DNA of 64,000 nucleotides from Trifolium pratense (Eukaryota; Streptophyta; Magnoliopsida; Fabales; Fabaceae). The notes under the pieces are model-generated. The model worked only from the letters and a program-made list of their open reading frames with translations. It did not search any database and was not told where the DNA came from. Position 1 is the first letter of the stretch. The number at the start of each line of letters is the position of its first letter. Position numbers and translations under genes: made by a program. Positions 1-12,500 of the stretch are shown here, piece by piece. The stretch is from contig NC_060063.1 of assembly GCF_020283565.1 (NCBI RefSeq), forward strand, positions 24,730,777-24,794,776, given 5' to 3'.

Positions 1-385
1 TGGTGATATTGGAAATATGGGAAGGGTGATGGTGGGTTCTTCTATACCCAAATTAGTCTCTGATTACAATGTAATTAGTTGTAAATGCTTGTCAATCTGA
101 AGATTAAAGTGTATTATTGTTGCATAATTCTTTTTTCTCTTGTGTACTATAATGATTGTTGTATTAAGGTTTGTTTGAACTTATATGAGGAACTTATTGA
201 AAACTATACAAACTTAAAAATTAGTGATAATATTAGTAATAAACACTAATAATTGGATATTAGATAACAAATTATTCTTGCCACAAAATAACACCTTTTT
301 AATGGAAAATAAATAAATAAAACTTGCATGAACATTAAACACTTTGATCAAGGAAAAGGTTTTAATCCTAAATGAAATAGGTGCA

Positions 386-3300
386 CTATATGCAAGAAGG
401 TGGATTATGTTGGCCATAAGAAGCACCATTAACATTTAAACACACATTGCTTAGACTTCCACTATCACTAGCATAAGGCCACAAATTAATATTATCCATT
501 GTAATGCCTTGGCATGGTTTATTTTGACTGCATTTGAAACTTGCTGCAACTTCTGAATTTCCACTTCCTCTAATATTTTTGTAAGCCACATTGCTTATTT
601 GTACACTTGATTGTACACTTGAATCCTCCTACACAAAATTTGTTGGTAAAGTTTAATTAAATTGTGGTACATTTAGTAGTATGGATTATTGTAAAAAAAC
701 AAACTAAAATGGATATGAATATATGGTATTTTTTAAATTAATAAACAAAGATGAAAAAAAGACAGACCTAAACAAACTTATGCAATCAGAAAGAACGTAC
801 ACAATAAAGTAGTGAAAGAATATCGACCATTAAATATCAGACAATTCACATTTTGACTTTTAACAAATCAACTTTTAAATATATATCTCAAAATTAATCG
901 TCTAATTTTCACCTAATATATACTACCTCCATCCCTAAATATAAGACATGCTATTTTTTTGTCCTTTTTTATAAGACCTCTTTCATATTTTCAAAGGCAT
1001 TAACTATTTCTTTACCAACATACCCCTAATTTAATTGTATATTTTTCTATAATCTGTAATAAATATTTTAGAAAAACAATAACTTATTCTCTTTCTTGAA
1101 GAATAAAATTGCAAAATCAATATCAATTGTCAACAAATTTAATGTCACAACTCAATTTCTTAATCTCCGCAATTTTTTAATGGGTCTTATAATTAGGGTC
1201 AGATGTATTAACATTTACGGCTACCTCACTATCGAGAACTCGAATCTAGAAAAGAGTGATTTGGGTCTAAATTTATAATATATTCAAATGTGGCATAAGA
1301 GTACAAACCTGACATGAAGAATGTGGACAATAATCTTGATCAATGATAATAGGAAATTGCACATTATCCATCACAATATCTTCATAGAGAAAATTAGAAG
1401 CCATCAAGGTTTTCTTCAATTGAACAGCCCATGATTTAATTCTAACACCATTATTTGTGCCACTAATAGTACAATTCTTCACAACTATGTTATCAACATC
1501 TTCTTCACCCTCATTTTTACCAAGACTTCCAACACTAATTCCATGACCAGGACCACAAAAAACATCTGAAATCAAAACATTCCTCGTACCGGCGAGCATA
1601 GCTATGCAATCATCACCGGTTCCGATGGTCACACTTGTGATATTTATTCCTTTTGACTTCCCTATTTTGATACCATCTGTGTTAGGGCTCTCATCAGGAG
1701 CTATTATTCTTAGTTTTGTAAATGTCATCTGGTCACATCCAAATACCACAAAATGGCTTTGTTTGCTGTTTATAGAGCGCAAGTGATGGATATTACCATT
1801 TGTGATGAAGTCAAATTTCATTGTCTGGTCAAATATATCCAAAAAATATGTAACATGTTAATAACTTAATATCACAAATTCACAAGTGAAGCAACATTAT
1901 CTTGCTACAAAATATAGTATCGACAATTAATGAAACGAATGACTCAAGTATAACACGTAAACATAAAAAAAAAAAATTACTACAATACCCAAGAGTTGAA
2001 TAGTGAATACAAAAGAAGATGATATAATAATGCTAGGATACTGACAAGTAAAAAGTCAAATGATATTAGCAAAGAGATTTCTAGGAAGAGAAGTACCAAG
2101 GATGGAAGCAATTTGCAGCATAAAAATAATAGAGATAACCTAATTTTTAATAGCTTTAAAAAAGATAATTTTGGGATTTTAAAATAAAATTGTAAATATT
2201 AAATCTTCCCTTCCCTCACCTCCCCTTTTAAAAAATTGAACCAAACACAATTTTTTTAAAATATTCCCTCACCTCCCCTCCCCTCCAAAATCCCCGAACC
2301 AAACGAACCATAAGTAATCAGTCTGTAATGAATGAGAAGTATAATTACTCTACTTAAAGAGTAGAGAAATCTCCTAAAAAGTAAAGATAAGAAGAAAAGA
2401 CTACTCTCTCATTTCATAATCATTGCCTAAAACAATGCAAGATTATATAGGGATATCCTTACATAATTGGTAACCAAATAATCACAAAATAATAACAAAC
2501 TTATTCTAGAATATAGATGAGTCACTACTTCATTCTTTCTTGAACTTGACACTTAATTGGACTTCTAGGATCATAACACAATCGAACTCATAATCATTTG
2601 CTTACGAGATCCAAATCTCTTAATAGTTAAACCAATGGATATTTTTATTTGTTAAGATCAATCAATATAGAGATTAAAAAAAAAAAACTTGATTTATATT
2701 ATATGAAATGAACTTACAGTAGGTAGAGGGCGACAATTTGGATTCTTAGTGCAATCATTAGTTTCCCAAGCAGAAGATCCTTGACCATCCAATGTGCCAC
2801 CTCCACCAACATTCAATTTGTTAATATATCTAAAATTTATCCAATTCTCAGTCTTAAATGAATATGGATCACTTGGAGCCTTCAATGTTCCTTCTATTTT
2901 AAAGTTCATCCAAGCATTGCATGGACCACTAAATATAACTTCTTTAAGCATATATGTTCCTTGTGGAATCAAAATAGTTGACTTTCCTTGCCATCTACAT
3001 GCATCACTCCATGCTTTCAAAAATGCCTTTATATATATGAGAATAACAAATTATACATTAGCTCGTCGATGAGAAACCCTCTACAACATCCTAGATATAT
3101 TAAGATGAAAATAAAAGAAAATACTGCGAGACATCAACCAAAAACTTAGTCAAACCTAACATCAAATCAAACATCAAATAAGTGTACCGATAGTCCAAAA
3201 TACAACAAAATTGTCTAATAAAAATAGAAGTAAACACACACATCACAAACGCTATCCAGCGAACTCGCCTACGCAGGTGGAACCAAATAACAAAAAAAAA

Positions 3301-3512
3301 ACATGTTGTGTGAGCATTCACAACTAATTATAATGGTAAAGAAAAAAGAAAAACAAAAGCGAGAAGGAATTAACATGGTTAATTACCACACTATTGTCAG
3401 TATTGCCATCAGCATTTGCACCATAATCATTCACATTAAAAACCTTGTATTGAACTTGTGCTTCTGTACTATAAACTAGTAAGCACATCACAAACAAAAA
3501 AATTGCAACCAT
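386..3512 (-). CDS. Exopolygalacturonase-like protein (glycoside hydrolase family 28), four exons
   Basis: The product should hydrolyse de-esterified pectin (polygalacturonate) in the cell wall. Exons on the minus strand: 3512-3387, 3026-2718, 1824-1309, 628-386. All introns are GT-AG and all junctions fall between codons. The spliced length is 397 residues, normal for this family. Residues 1-19 form a signal peptide ending near STEAQ. All four GH28 motifs are present: NTDG (193-196), GDD (215-217), GHG (238-240) and RIK (273-275), so the catalytic aspartates and histidine are intact. The start at 3512 was chosen because the signal peptide begins there. An upstream in-frame ATG (3578) would add a charged extension before it. 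The family includes pollen-expressed plant exopolygalacturonases. Pollen expression is a family-based guess, and exo versus endo action is not proven by sequence alone. Confidence 0.9.
921..1208. mobile_element. Stowaway-like MITE in intron 3 of the polygalacturonase gene
   Basis: The left end reads TACCTCCATCCCTAAATATA. The right end, read on the other strand, gives a similar string (TACATCTGACCCTAATTATA), so the two ends form imperfect terminal inverted repeats next to TA. The interior is AT-rich and non-coding. It sits wholly between exons 3 and 4. Confidence 0.6.
2190..2312. mobile_element. End fragment of a Tourist/PIF-like MITE in intron 2
   Basis: The segment has CCCTCACCTCCCCTCC-type runs and ends with GAACCAAACGAACCATAA. 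This resembles the right end of the complete element at 27707-28712. No matching left end was seen, so it is a truncated copy. Confidence 0.5.
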
Positions 3513-3580
3513 TTTTGAAGTTTTTTTCTTCCTAGCTTTGGTGATTTGGTTTTTGGTTTTTGAGAATAATAAGTACACTA

Positions 3581-3590
3581 CCTTTATATA
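3581..3590 (-). promoter_or_regulatory. Putative TATA box of the polygalacturonase gene
   Basis: TATATAAAGG on the minus strand lies about 70 bases upstream of the chosen start codon. That spacing fits a plant core promoter with a short leader. Confidence 0.5.
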
Positions 3591-4088
3591 ATGTTAAAGA
3601 AATCAAATAAATTTAATGTTGTTGATTTCCATATAATGTTTTTCCGATAATAACCAAGATGATTAGTAGGATTATTAGTAATTGACAATTATCCCTCCCC
3701 TGAAATAGTGGGTTGATTACTTACCTTCTAAAATTTGCGAATGGGATGATAATTTTTTTTTTTTTTTAATAAACAAAGATATATTATAATTTATAACGGA
3801 GTATATAGGGTACTCGATCTCTTAAAAAGTTATTATATGTTTTGAAGATATATAAGAGGATCAATACACCAATCAAAAAAGGAGAAAAATGACTTACTGA
3901 CAGAATTCTGCTAAACCAAAATCAAGAAAAAGTGCTTATCAACAAAAAAAAAAAACTTTAATATCCTCTACTAATTGAGAAGCATTAGGGAAAACTCAAT
4001 TAAAAATAACATTATTTCTAAGCTTCTAAATATATCAGGTAGTGGTCAGCCATATTAATTAATATCGATATAATCAAAGATTTATTTA

Positions 4089-4526
4089 ATACTCCATCCG
4101 TTTTCTTAAAAGTGTCCAGTTCTATCATATTTAGTGTTTCTATTGAACTGTCCAGTTTGTGTTTTAAGGATACAATTTGTCAATTATACCATTTGTCAAT
4201 TATTGTTATCTTTTTTGATATATTTTATATATATATATATATATTTGAAAAACTGAAGTTTTTTTTTTAAAAAAAAAAGAAGAAAGTTTGTTCTTTTTTT
4301 TTATGATAGGAAAATTTGTTGTTTCCTGGTTATATTCAGATTTAAACAGAATTTGTTACCTATAATAATGGTCCATTGAAGATTTAAATAAGATGAGTAC
4401 TAGGTGCAAAAAAATAGAAATTTATTGGTGAATTAAGACAAGGGTATAATAGAAAGATAGGGTGCAAAAATCCACTTTATTAATTTGGTGTTATCATTCT
4501 AACCGGATACTACGGAGGGAGTAGTA
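4089..4526. mobile_element. Stowaway-like MITE
   Basis: It begins TACTCCATCCG and ends CGGAGGGAGTAGTA, i.e. inverted copies of the TACTCCCTCCG terminus typical of plant Stowaway-like elements. It includes homopolymer runs and an AT repeat near 4228-4243. It is non-coding, in the space upstream of the polygalacturonase gene. Confidence 0.55.
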
Positions 4527-4945
4527 AGTAATAAATTTCATAGATAAATTTGCCAGCAAGAGATATAATTCAAAGACTATTTTTACGGAAAATTATAATA
4601 GAAAGACCAAATTGCATAATGTAATGAATGTACCAAAAAAAAATTGCATAATGTAATGGAATAAAAAAGTCTTTTTTTTGTTTTGTCTATTCGCAAAATT
4701 TTAAAGGCTTTTTTTTTTTGAACCAATTCCATAATATTACTTAAAGAGTATTATATTCGTCAATATATCAATATCAATATCTTTTATATTTTGGGAAACA
4801 CTAGACTAGCCGTATCCATCCCATGCATATACAGCAATCAAATTAAAATGTTTTCCGTAATAAATGTCAAATAGAAATGTATCCTATAAGTTTGTTCTAG
4901 TAGTAAGGGGATTGGGTAAAAAAATAAAGTCAAATAAAAATGTAA

Positions 4946-5072
4946 CTTTTTTTTATAAGCAATGTTAGTTGTTAGTACTAAATGTTCTTTGTCAGGACTT
5001 GAACCGTAGACCTCATGCTCTAGCACCCTTAATTCAACTAGCTTAACCAACTGAGCTACCCAACCCACCCCA
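4946..5072 (-). mobile_element. tRNA-derived SINE (family B) with 10-bp target-site duplication
   Basis: On the minus strand it has a box A (TAGCTCAGTTGG) and a box B (GGTTCAAGTCC), the internal polymerase III promoter of tRNA genes, then a non-tRNA body and an A-rich tail. AAAAATGTAA flanks it at 4936-4945 and 5073-5082. The head does not fold into a full tRNA with a paired acceptor stem, so this is a SINE and not a tRNA gene. Confidence 0.8.
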
Positions 5073-5248
5073 AAAAATGTAATTGGCTAATTATTATTAA
5101 TTGGGATATGTACCTGTACACGGCTTGGATGGATGATTGTGATTGGTTCACAAATAGTATCTAACAAAAAATTAATAAATATTATTTATAAACCATTCAA
5201 AACCATTCACCTCAACAAATGCACTAATACATATCCAAATAATATATG

Positions 5249-6240
5249 TAGAGCCGGGTATACGGACCAAGGTCCGCGGGCCGACCCGTTTAACCCGCAG
5301 CCCGCACGGACTTAAGACCAATTTTTTTTGGCCCGTTTACATTTTTGCCCGTGTGGGTTGGACCGTTTAAACCGCGGGTTATGCGGGTTAAATCCGCGGG
5401 TTAGCCCGTGGCCCGCCTTCTTTTTTTTTATATAATTAATTACAAAATTCATCAGATATAAATAACTTGGTCCATGTCCAAATTCAACTTTTTTAACCAC
5501 AAAAAAAAACTTAGTCTAAACCCTAATTATAAAAAGCAACAACACACTTCAATTTTAATCAAGTAGACAACAACACAAAACATCATGATTCAAGCATGTT
5601 CTTCTACTTATAATTTTTTTGTTCTTTTTCACTATCTTTTACTTTGTCTCAGCTATATATACATTTGCTAGTATTTAAAAGATACATGTCCAAATGGGAA
5701 GTTATTTTTCTTGGGGGTATTTTTCGCTATTATGTTTTGAATAATTTGGTTACCTTGATGTGATTTAGTTAAGTTGAATATGTTAATCTTTTTATGTTTT
5801 TTGGGTACATGTAGAAAGTTTTTCTCACTAAAATGGACGATACAAAAATGACGATAAGAATCAGTTGAATTTGATTTTAGTTACATTATTTACAAAGAGA
5901 AGATAGATAAACTCAATGATATCACAAACTTTATTTATTTTTATTTGTTAGTTACAATTTATATGTTATAACATAAAATTATTAATAATATAATTTTTTT
6001 AAACTTTCATTATATAAATATTTTATTAATTTAGTTTATTTTTTGAAAAAAGTGAATTTTTTTTTTTTTTTGGTAATAGTCCACGGGTTAACCGTTTAAC
6101 CCGCGGGCTTATGCGGACCGAACTCGGACTTAATATTATAACTCGTTTATATTTGCCGACGGGTTTGTTCGCCCCGTTTAATATGCGGGTTTATGCGGGG
6201 CGGGTTAAACGGGGCGGGCTAGCCCGCATACCCAGCTCTA
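5249..6240. mobile_element. Non-autonomous hAT-like element, 992 bp, with 8-bp target-site duplication
   Basis: Terminal inverted repeats start TAGAGCCGGGTAT on the left and TAGAGCTGGGTAT on the right (other strand). They continue into GC-rich runs of CCCGC/GCGGG at both ends. AATATATG flanks it at 5241-5248 and 6241-6248. The 8-bp duplication and the TAGAG terminus point to the hAT superfamily. The core is AT-rich with no transposase, so the element depends on another copy. Confidence 0.8.
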
Positions 6241-6248
6241 AATATATG

Positions 6249-7160
6249 TACCAAAGAATTAACCAAATTGTAATTATGTGATTGATTGTGTCTAACCATT
6301 AATGCTTAGATGATGACTCACCGAAGAATTTCTCATAGAAGGAATACTGTAAAAAGAATGAGAGAAGCACTATCAAGTGAAATTAAAAATTTAGGGAAAT
6401 TAGGAGTTGTTGTACATTATGTTTTAATCTCAACTGTTCCTTTCAATCTAATGGTTACAATTTATTCTCGTCATTCCCATATATATATATATATATATAT
6501 ATATGGGTCAGGATCAAATGACACTAACTAGTTTGACACCAAATGTTATATCTCTCAATAACGTTTTAACCGATATAAATTTTATAAAATACACCGTTGG
6601 ATTGAAAGTTTATTTCATATAGATCATTTGTGTAAGATTTCAGACAAATTCAAAATCATTTGATATATTATTGAAATACATCAAAGTTAACGATTTGCGT
6701 CTTTTTTTTTTTTATATGCCGTTAATCTTTATGTGTCGCAATAGCATATCAAAAGATTTTGGATTTGTCCGTTGGTTGAAAATGTTGATGGTTAATTTCC
6801 TGAAATGCTAGCTAGGGATGATGCATCTCCGAAAATAATGAAAATAGTTGTTTTGACATTTTTGTTATTTCTGAAAATGCAGACAATTATTCATTTCAAG
6901 AGTCTATTTTTTCCTTGTTAACAAGTAAAACTAACACAAAATCATGAAAATGAAATAGAAAATGTTTTTACAAAGTAAAAAGACCCTTAGTTACTTGAAC
7001 TGATTCCTTGGGCATTTTTTGTCAAAGCTGGTATGTAGTTGTGCATATAACTTCCTTGGATGCATTTTATTATTTATGTTACTTGATTATTTTTAATATC
7101 TAGTGATATTACAGATGCTAGTAATTTCAGTAAGTTAACCCAGTTAAAATTGTATTATAG
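6249..7160. other. Non-coding interval before the MED12-like fragment
   Basis: An AT dinucleotide microsatellite lies at about 6480-6504, followed by AT-rich sequence with no supportable gene. The last part, ending TATTATAG at 7160, reads as intron sequence with a 3' splice site of the MED12-derived fragment. Confidence 0.5.
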
Positions 7161-8740
7161 GGCTTATCTCAACCCCACAAGACGCACTTTGACTGACCAT
7201 ATTCCTGAAGCTTTGTCACTTGCAATGCACCGTATGGCCACTATCATTGCATCTAATGGAAGGGTGTCAAATTTAGGAGCCACAGCTTTTACTCGGTATT
7301 TATTGAAAAAGTACAGTAATGTTGCTAGTGTCATTGAGTGGGAGCAAACTTTTAAGTCTACATGTGATGCAAGACTCTCCGCCGAACTTGAGTCTGTCAG
7401 GTCAGTGGATGGAGAGTTAGGGTTTCCCTTTGGAGTTCCTGCAGGAGTTGAGGACCCTGATGAATTTTTCCGTTAGAAGATAAGTGGTAGCCGGTTACCA
7501 TTCAGAGTAGGCGCAGGCATGAGAGACAAATTGCTCAACAAATAGTTATGAGTTTGATCGATAGCATAAGACAGACTGGTGGTGCTGCTCAAGAAGGGGA
7601 TCCCTCTTTGGTCTTGTCTTCGATTTCTGCAATTGTTGGCAGTGTGGCTCCAACTTTAGCCAAAATGCCTGATTTTTCATCTGGCAATAATCAGTCAAGT
7701 ATAGTGTCATTGAACTATGCCAGCTGTATTCTGCGAATGCATATAACCTGTCTGCGCCTGCTTAAGGAAGCCCTGGGGGAACGTCAAAGCCGTGTGTTTG
7801 ATATTGCTCTTGCAACTGAAGCTTCTAATGTTTTTGATGGTGTTTTTGCTCCTAGTAAAGCATCTCGAGCTCAGTTTCAAATGTCTTCTTCTGAAGTCCA
7901 TGATACTAGTGCCGCTGCTAATTCAAATGATGTGGGAAACAACTCTGTTAAAACTGTGGTTACTAAAGCAACAAAAATTGCTGCTGCTGTTTCTGCAGCC
8001 TGTTGTTGGTGCAGTTATATATGGTGTTACCAGCCTGGAATCACTTTTTTTTTTTTTTTGAAGAAGCTAAATTAGCCCACCCAAATTGGCGCAAGAGAGA
8101 ATCGAACCTCAGACCTCAAGAGGAGCACACTCTCAGGTCACAAGCCAATACCAATGCACCAACCCAACTCGAATCACTTCTAAATGTTCAACAAAACAAA
8201 AAGCACTATATGAGCAACGTCCCGTGCCTATTGCAAAAAGCACTTAGCCAACCTAGTACGTTAGAATCACTTCTAAATGGATATATGTGCGAGAAAAAAA
8301 ATAAAAATGCACTGAATCAATTTAGAACTAGACAATTGAGAATGGTTTTTGCTCTAACTCTAAGAAGAATAATTGGGATATATTGGCAATATAGACAGAG
8401 CCCTGAGAGTATCTTTGTTCAAGGGCAGTAGTCCGGAGAAGGCTGCTGCTGTTCACGGTCACTACAGGATTCAATGTTGTTGCAAGCTAAATGGTTCCTT
8501 GGAGGCCAAGATGTCCTCTTTGGTCGGAAGACCATCAGACAAAGACTACATAACATTGCTGAGAGTAAAGGACTTTCTGCTAAGATGCAGTATTCGGAGC
8601 CATGGGGTTGGTGTAGTCCTTGTACTGATCCAGTGACAATCAAAGGGGAAAAGAAGTTTGATGCCACATCACTCGAAGAAGGAGAAGTTGTTGATGAGGG
8701 GATAGATCTGAAAAGGAGCCTAAAAGGGCTCTCTCAAGTG
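7161..8740 (+). pseudogene. MED12: Broken partial copy of Mediator subunit MED12
   Basis: MED12 is a subunit of the Mediator kinase module that regulates RNA polymerase II. Peptides typical of plant MED12 occur in order: AYLNPTRRTLTDHIPEA (from 7162), then AQQIVMSLIDSIRQTGGAA (about 7533), CILRMHITCLRLLKEALGER (about 7728) and MLLQAKWFLGGQDVLFGRK (from 8474). Damage seen: a stop codon at 7474 where glutamine is expected; a deletion with frameshift near 7528; another frameshift near 7997; a SINE at 8047-8170; and poor similarity from 8180 to about 8390. Exon-edge signals (AG at 7159-7160, a GT after 8739) suggest a DNA-level copy, not a retrocopy. Identification is from family memory. Only a small part of the large (about 2,200-residue) protein is present. 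Confidence 0.82.
8047..8170 (-). mobile_element. tRNA-derived SINE (family A) inserted in the MED12 copy
   Basis: The minus strand carries a box B (GGTTCGATTCTC) and ends in a long A run (T run on the plus strand). GAATCACTT flanks it at 8038-8046 and 8171-8179. The body matches a second copy at 29311-29432. The third copy of the flank word at 8267-8275 belongs to a local duplication, not to this insertion. Confidence 0.8.
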
Positions 8741-8746
8741 TATTAG

Positions 8747-9560
8747 GTTCAAAGATAGACTGTTTATTTGTTTTTTTTTATAAAAATAAATAAAATTAGT
8801 TCGATTAGATCTAAATCATTCTTCATGGTTTTACTTGTGTTTTTCCTTGGTTTCTCTCTGCCTTTAATTATTGCACCACCTCTTCAAATTTCTTAAAATT
8901 GAGGAAAAAAAAATTACAATGTGATTTTTTATAGATTTTTAAAAAATAAGGTCCTCTATTATATGATGTATAATCATTGGCTTGTAAAAGATGCTACCAG
9001 TGATGGTTTGTTTCTTGTATCAATTTTCCAAATAGATTTGAGCATTAAAGTTTTGGTGTCGGATATCAGTTAAATTAATTAGTTTAGAAATGAAACTTTT
9101 GTTATTTGTATAAAAATTTCATAGCATGTTGAGAATAGAAGATCTTTGGCTTTATTAATTCTAAACCTTGATCCTAAAAATGAACTAAAAAGGTCCAAAG
9201 ATTAAGATTAATGTAACATTTGAAGACAAAGTAAGGATTCACTCTAAGAAAGGTCAGATTTGTCACTGAGGTGAAGCGCGGTCTAATCGTCCAAATAATC
9301 CGCCTCAAACCAATAATAGTAAGGTCAGATTTGTCCTCCAGTCATAACACTATATATGTAAATAAGTAAAAATATTTGGGATCTAATAAATTTATTTGTG
9401 GTACTTTGTTTGAATATATATTTTATCTTAATCAAACTTACATACTCTGCATTACAGAGCAAAATCTTTAAATCATTAATTCCTCCAACAGAAAAAGAAG
9501 AGGGTAAGAAAGATTAACTGTAAAAGCACAGGCTACCATCTACTGCATTTTTTTAGCAGT
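8747..9560. other. Intergenic interval, no gene seen
   Basis: AT-rich sequence between the MED12 fragment and the 3' end of the thioesterase gene. It must hold the 3' untranslated region of the thioesterase on the minus strand. I saw no repeats with clear ends. Confidence 0.4.
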
Positions 9561-12500
9561 TCACAACTTAGATTTGATGTCTGAAATTTCGGAACTAGCA
9601 TTCCTGGTTAAACCTTCTTGAATTAATGTTACAAGAAGCTGCAAGTTCAACAGAATAGCACACTGTAAGATAGTTAAACAAGGAAGATATCTAGATGAAT
9701 TAATGTAATTTATTAATCCTTTACCTGTCCCTTCTGATTGAACATTTGACCTATGACAAAACCGCGTGCTTCATAGGCACTGGGAGTGAAGATCTGTAGA
9801 ATGATCAGAATTTCAATCAATATAGCAGAAAAATAAAGAAAAAAGAATAGAAAAGAAGTCCTTGGTGGAAATTTTTTTGACAATGAATTAATTAAGGCCC
9901 ATTAATTAATTGGTTCCTAGATCATAAACTGAAAATATTTTCATTGAAGAACTTCTTTGCTTTAATTTCCCAAAATTTATATACAACAATGCACAAATTA
10001 TTATAGAAAGAGTTTGATTTGTATACTCAAACAGTGTAATAAAATAGAATATAGGTTGAAATAAAACGATAAATATACCGAATGCGAGTTTAGAAGATCC
10101 TAAGCTTAGAGGCAAAAAATTAGAAAACATACAATACAAAAAGTCTCACGTTTGAAGTACTTTGGTTATATTATACTCCCTCCGTCCCAAAACTTTAGTC
10201 TTTTTTGGAGTTTTGCACGGATATTAAGAAATGATAAGTAAACCCATTTTTACCCTTACTTTATTAAGAAAGAGAAAATATATTTAATTAATGTTTTAAC
10301 TTTTGTAAAGGTACAAATAGTAAAGTATCACTAAATGTGCATTGGTTTCTTAAAAGGACTAAAGTTTTGGAACAAAATTAAAAATTTAAGGCTTAATTAG
10401 TAAAATGGTCCCTTAAAGACATTTTTGGTTTCAGATTGGTCCCTTAAAGAAAAAAAAGGTCCAAATAGGTCCCTTAAAGAAAAAAAAGTCCGAATAGGTC
10501 CCTTAAAGACATCTCCGTTAATCAGTTTGGTCCTATTTATACCTCTTTTTAGGGACCAAACTGATTAACGGAGATGTCTTTAAGGGATCTATTCAGACTT
10601 TTTTTTCTTTAAGAGACCTATTTGGACCTTTTTTTCTTTAAGGGACCAATCTGAAACCAAAAATGTCTTTAAGGGACCATTTTACTAATTAAGCCAAAAT
10701 TTAAAAAGACTAAAGATTTGGGTCGGAGTGAGTACAAAACTAAAAGGATACCGTGAAAGATTTTAACCATGGGATCTAAGCAAAGAAGATGAAATGGATG
10801 GATACTTTAGGTGTGGTTTGAGATAGTAAAGCACTCTTAAAGCTCAAAGGGGAATTTTAGTATAATGTTGTATGTGATTGAATGTTGGGTGGTAAAGGAC
10901 CAACAAGAAAGCAAAGTCAATGTCGTAAGATGAGAATATTATGACGGATGACGGAGTGGATACACAAAAGAAGATGGGATCGAAACTACAATCATTAGAG
11001 ATAAAATTATGGCAGCTATGATTGTAGAAAAGCTAGCAAAGTCTCATCTTAGGCAATTTAGGGATCAGTGGAGAGGACCCGTAAAAGCAACACAATGAAT
11101 ACCGTTAACCAAATGGAGGAAAATCAAATAGTTAGAGATAGATGGAGAATACAAAAATCAATGTTTAAATACAAATGATTAATCCTTGGATTTAATACAA
11201 GACAAGACATAGTGGCTTCATGCAGTTGACCCCACTTAGTGTGAAAAGACTTGGTTATCGATGTTGTTCTATACATAAGAAACAAGGAAACTCACCTCAA
11301 ATAGAACCCACTCATCAGCTTTTAAGGGTCGGTGAAACCACATTCTGAAATGAAAATTAAAAAAGCATTCAACAAAAAGCAAGAAAGCAAATTCATGTCT
11401 TGAAAACTTGTTTTGCATACCTTGCATCATATGAATTATAATGTCAAATAAATTACTTGTCATGCAACTGGTAGGACTCAAATACTTACGCATGATCCAG
11501 ACTAACACCACGTGCCCTGAAACCTTTCCCACGATGTGGATTCAAACTTACTTGAAGAAATATTAGATCTGAAGCATATGCCACAACACACCTGCAAAAT
11601 AAAGTACAAGATACAAATGATATGTGAGAAATCTATTTAATATCTTAAAGAAATAAACAATCTGTATTTCTTTGATAATTTAGTGAATAATACATGAAAG
11701 GTATATATAGAATACAATTGACAGACCAGTAAGCACTAATCTAGTCTGAGAATCAGGGCAATTATTCTTCCTATAAATGCTAATTCTAAATAAGGAAACA
11801 ACTAATTATTATTTACAGTCAGTGTTATGAGCTGCACAAAAAATAGAATATGCTGATTCTGAACTAATCTCTAATAACTTCCAACACTCCCCCTCAAGTT
11901 GGCATGAATATGTCATTCATTGTAAGCTTGCTGACCATATCATCAAACTGTCTCTTTGGAAGACTCTTTGTGAGAACGTCTGCTACTTGACTTGTGGTAG
12001 GTACATAGGACATACAAATTTCACCACTATCAATTTTTTCTTTAATGAAGTGCTTGTCCACTTCAACATGTTTTGTTCTGTCGTGTAGGACAGGATTATG
12101 GGCAATGGAAATAGCTGCCTTATTATCACAGTAAACTTTAATTGGTGTTGGGCTAGAGACCTTCAATTCCTCCATGAACTTTTTAATCCATAACACTTCA
12201 CAAAATCCATGGGCCACAGAGCGGAATTCAGCCTCTGCACTGCTCCTAGCTACAACATTTTGTTTTTTACTTCTCCATGTAACTAAGTTTCCACCTACAA
12301 AGGCACAATACCCTGAAGTAGACCTCCTATCATTTATATTACCTGCCCAATCAGCATCTGTGTAAGCTTCCACTTGTATATGCCCTCTGTTTTTGAACAT
12401 CAACCCCTTCCCTGGAGTTCTTTTCAAATATCTCAATATTCTGAAAATAGCTTCAAAGTGAGTAGGTCCTGGTGCATGCATAAACTGACTTATCACGCTT

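Noticed and set aside
4985..5068. Minus-strand tRNA-like sequence with box A and box B
   Set aside because: No full cloverleaf; it has a 10-bp duplication and an A-rich tail, so it is a SINE.
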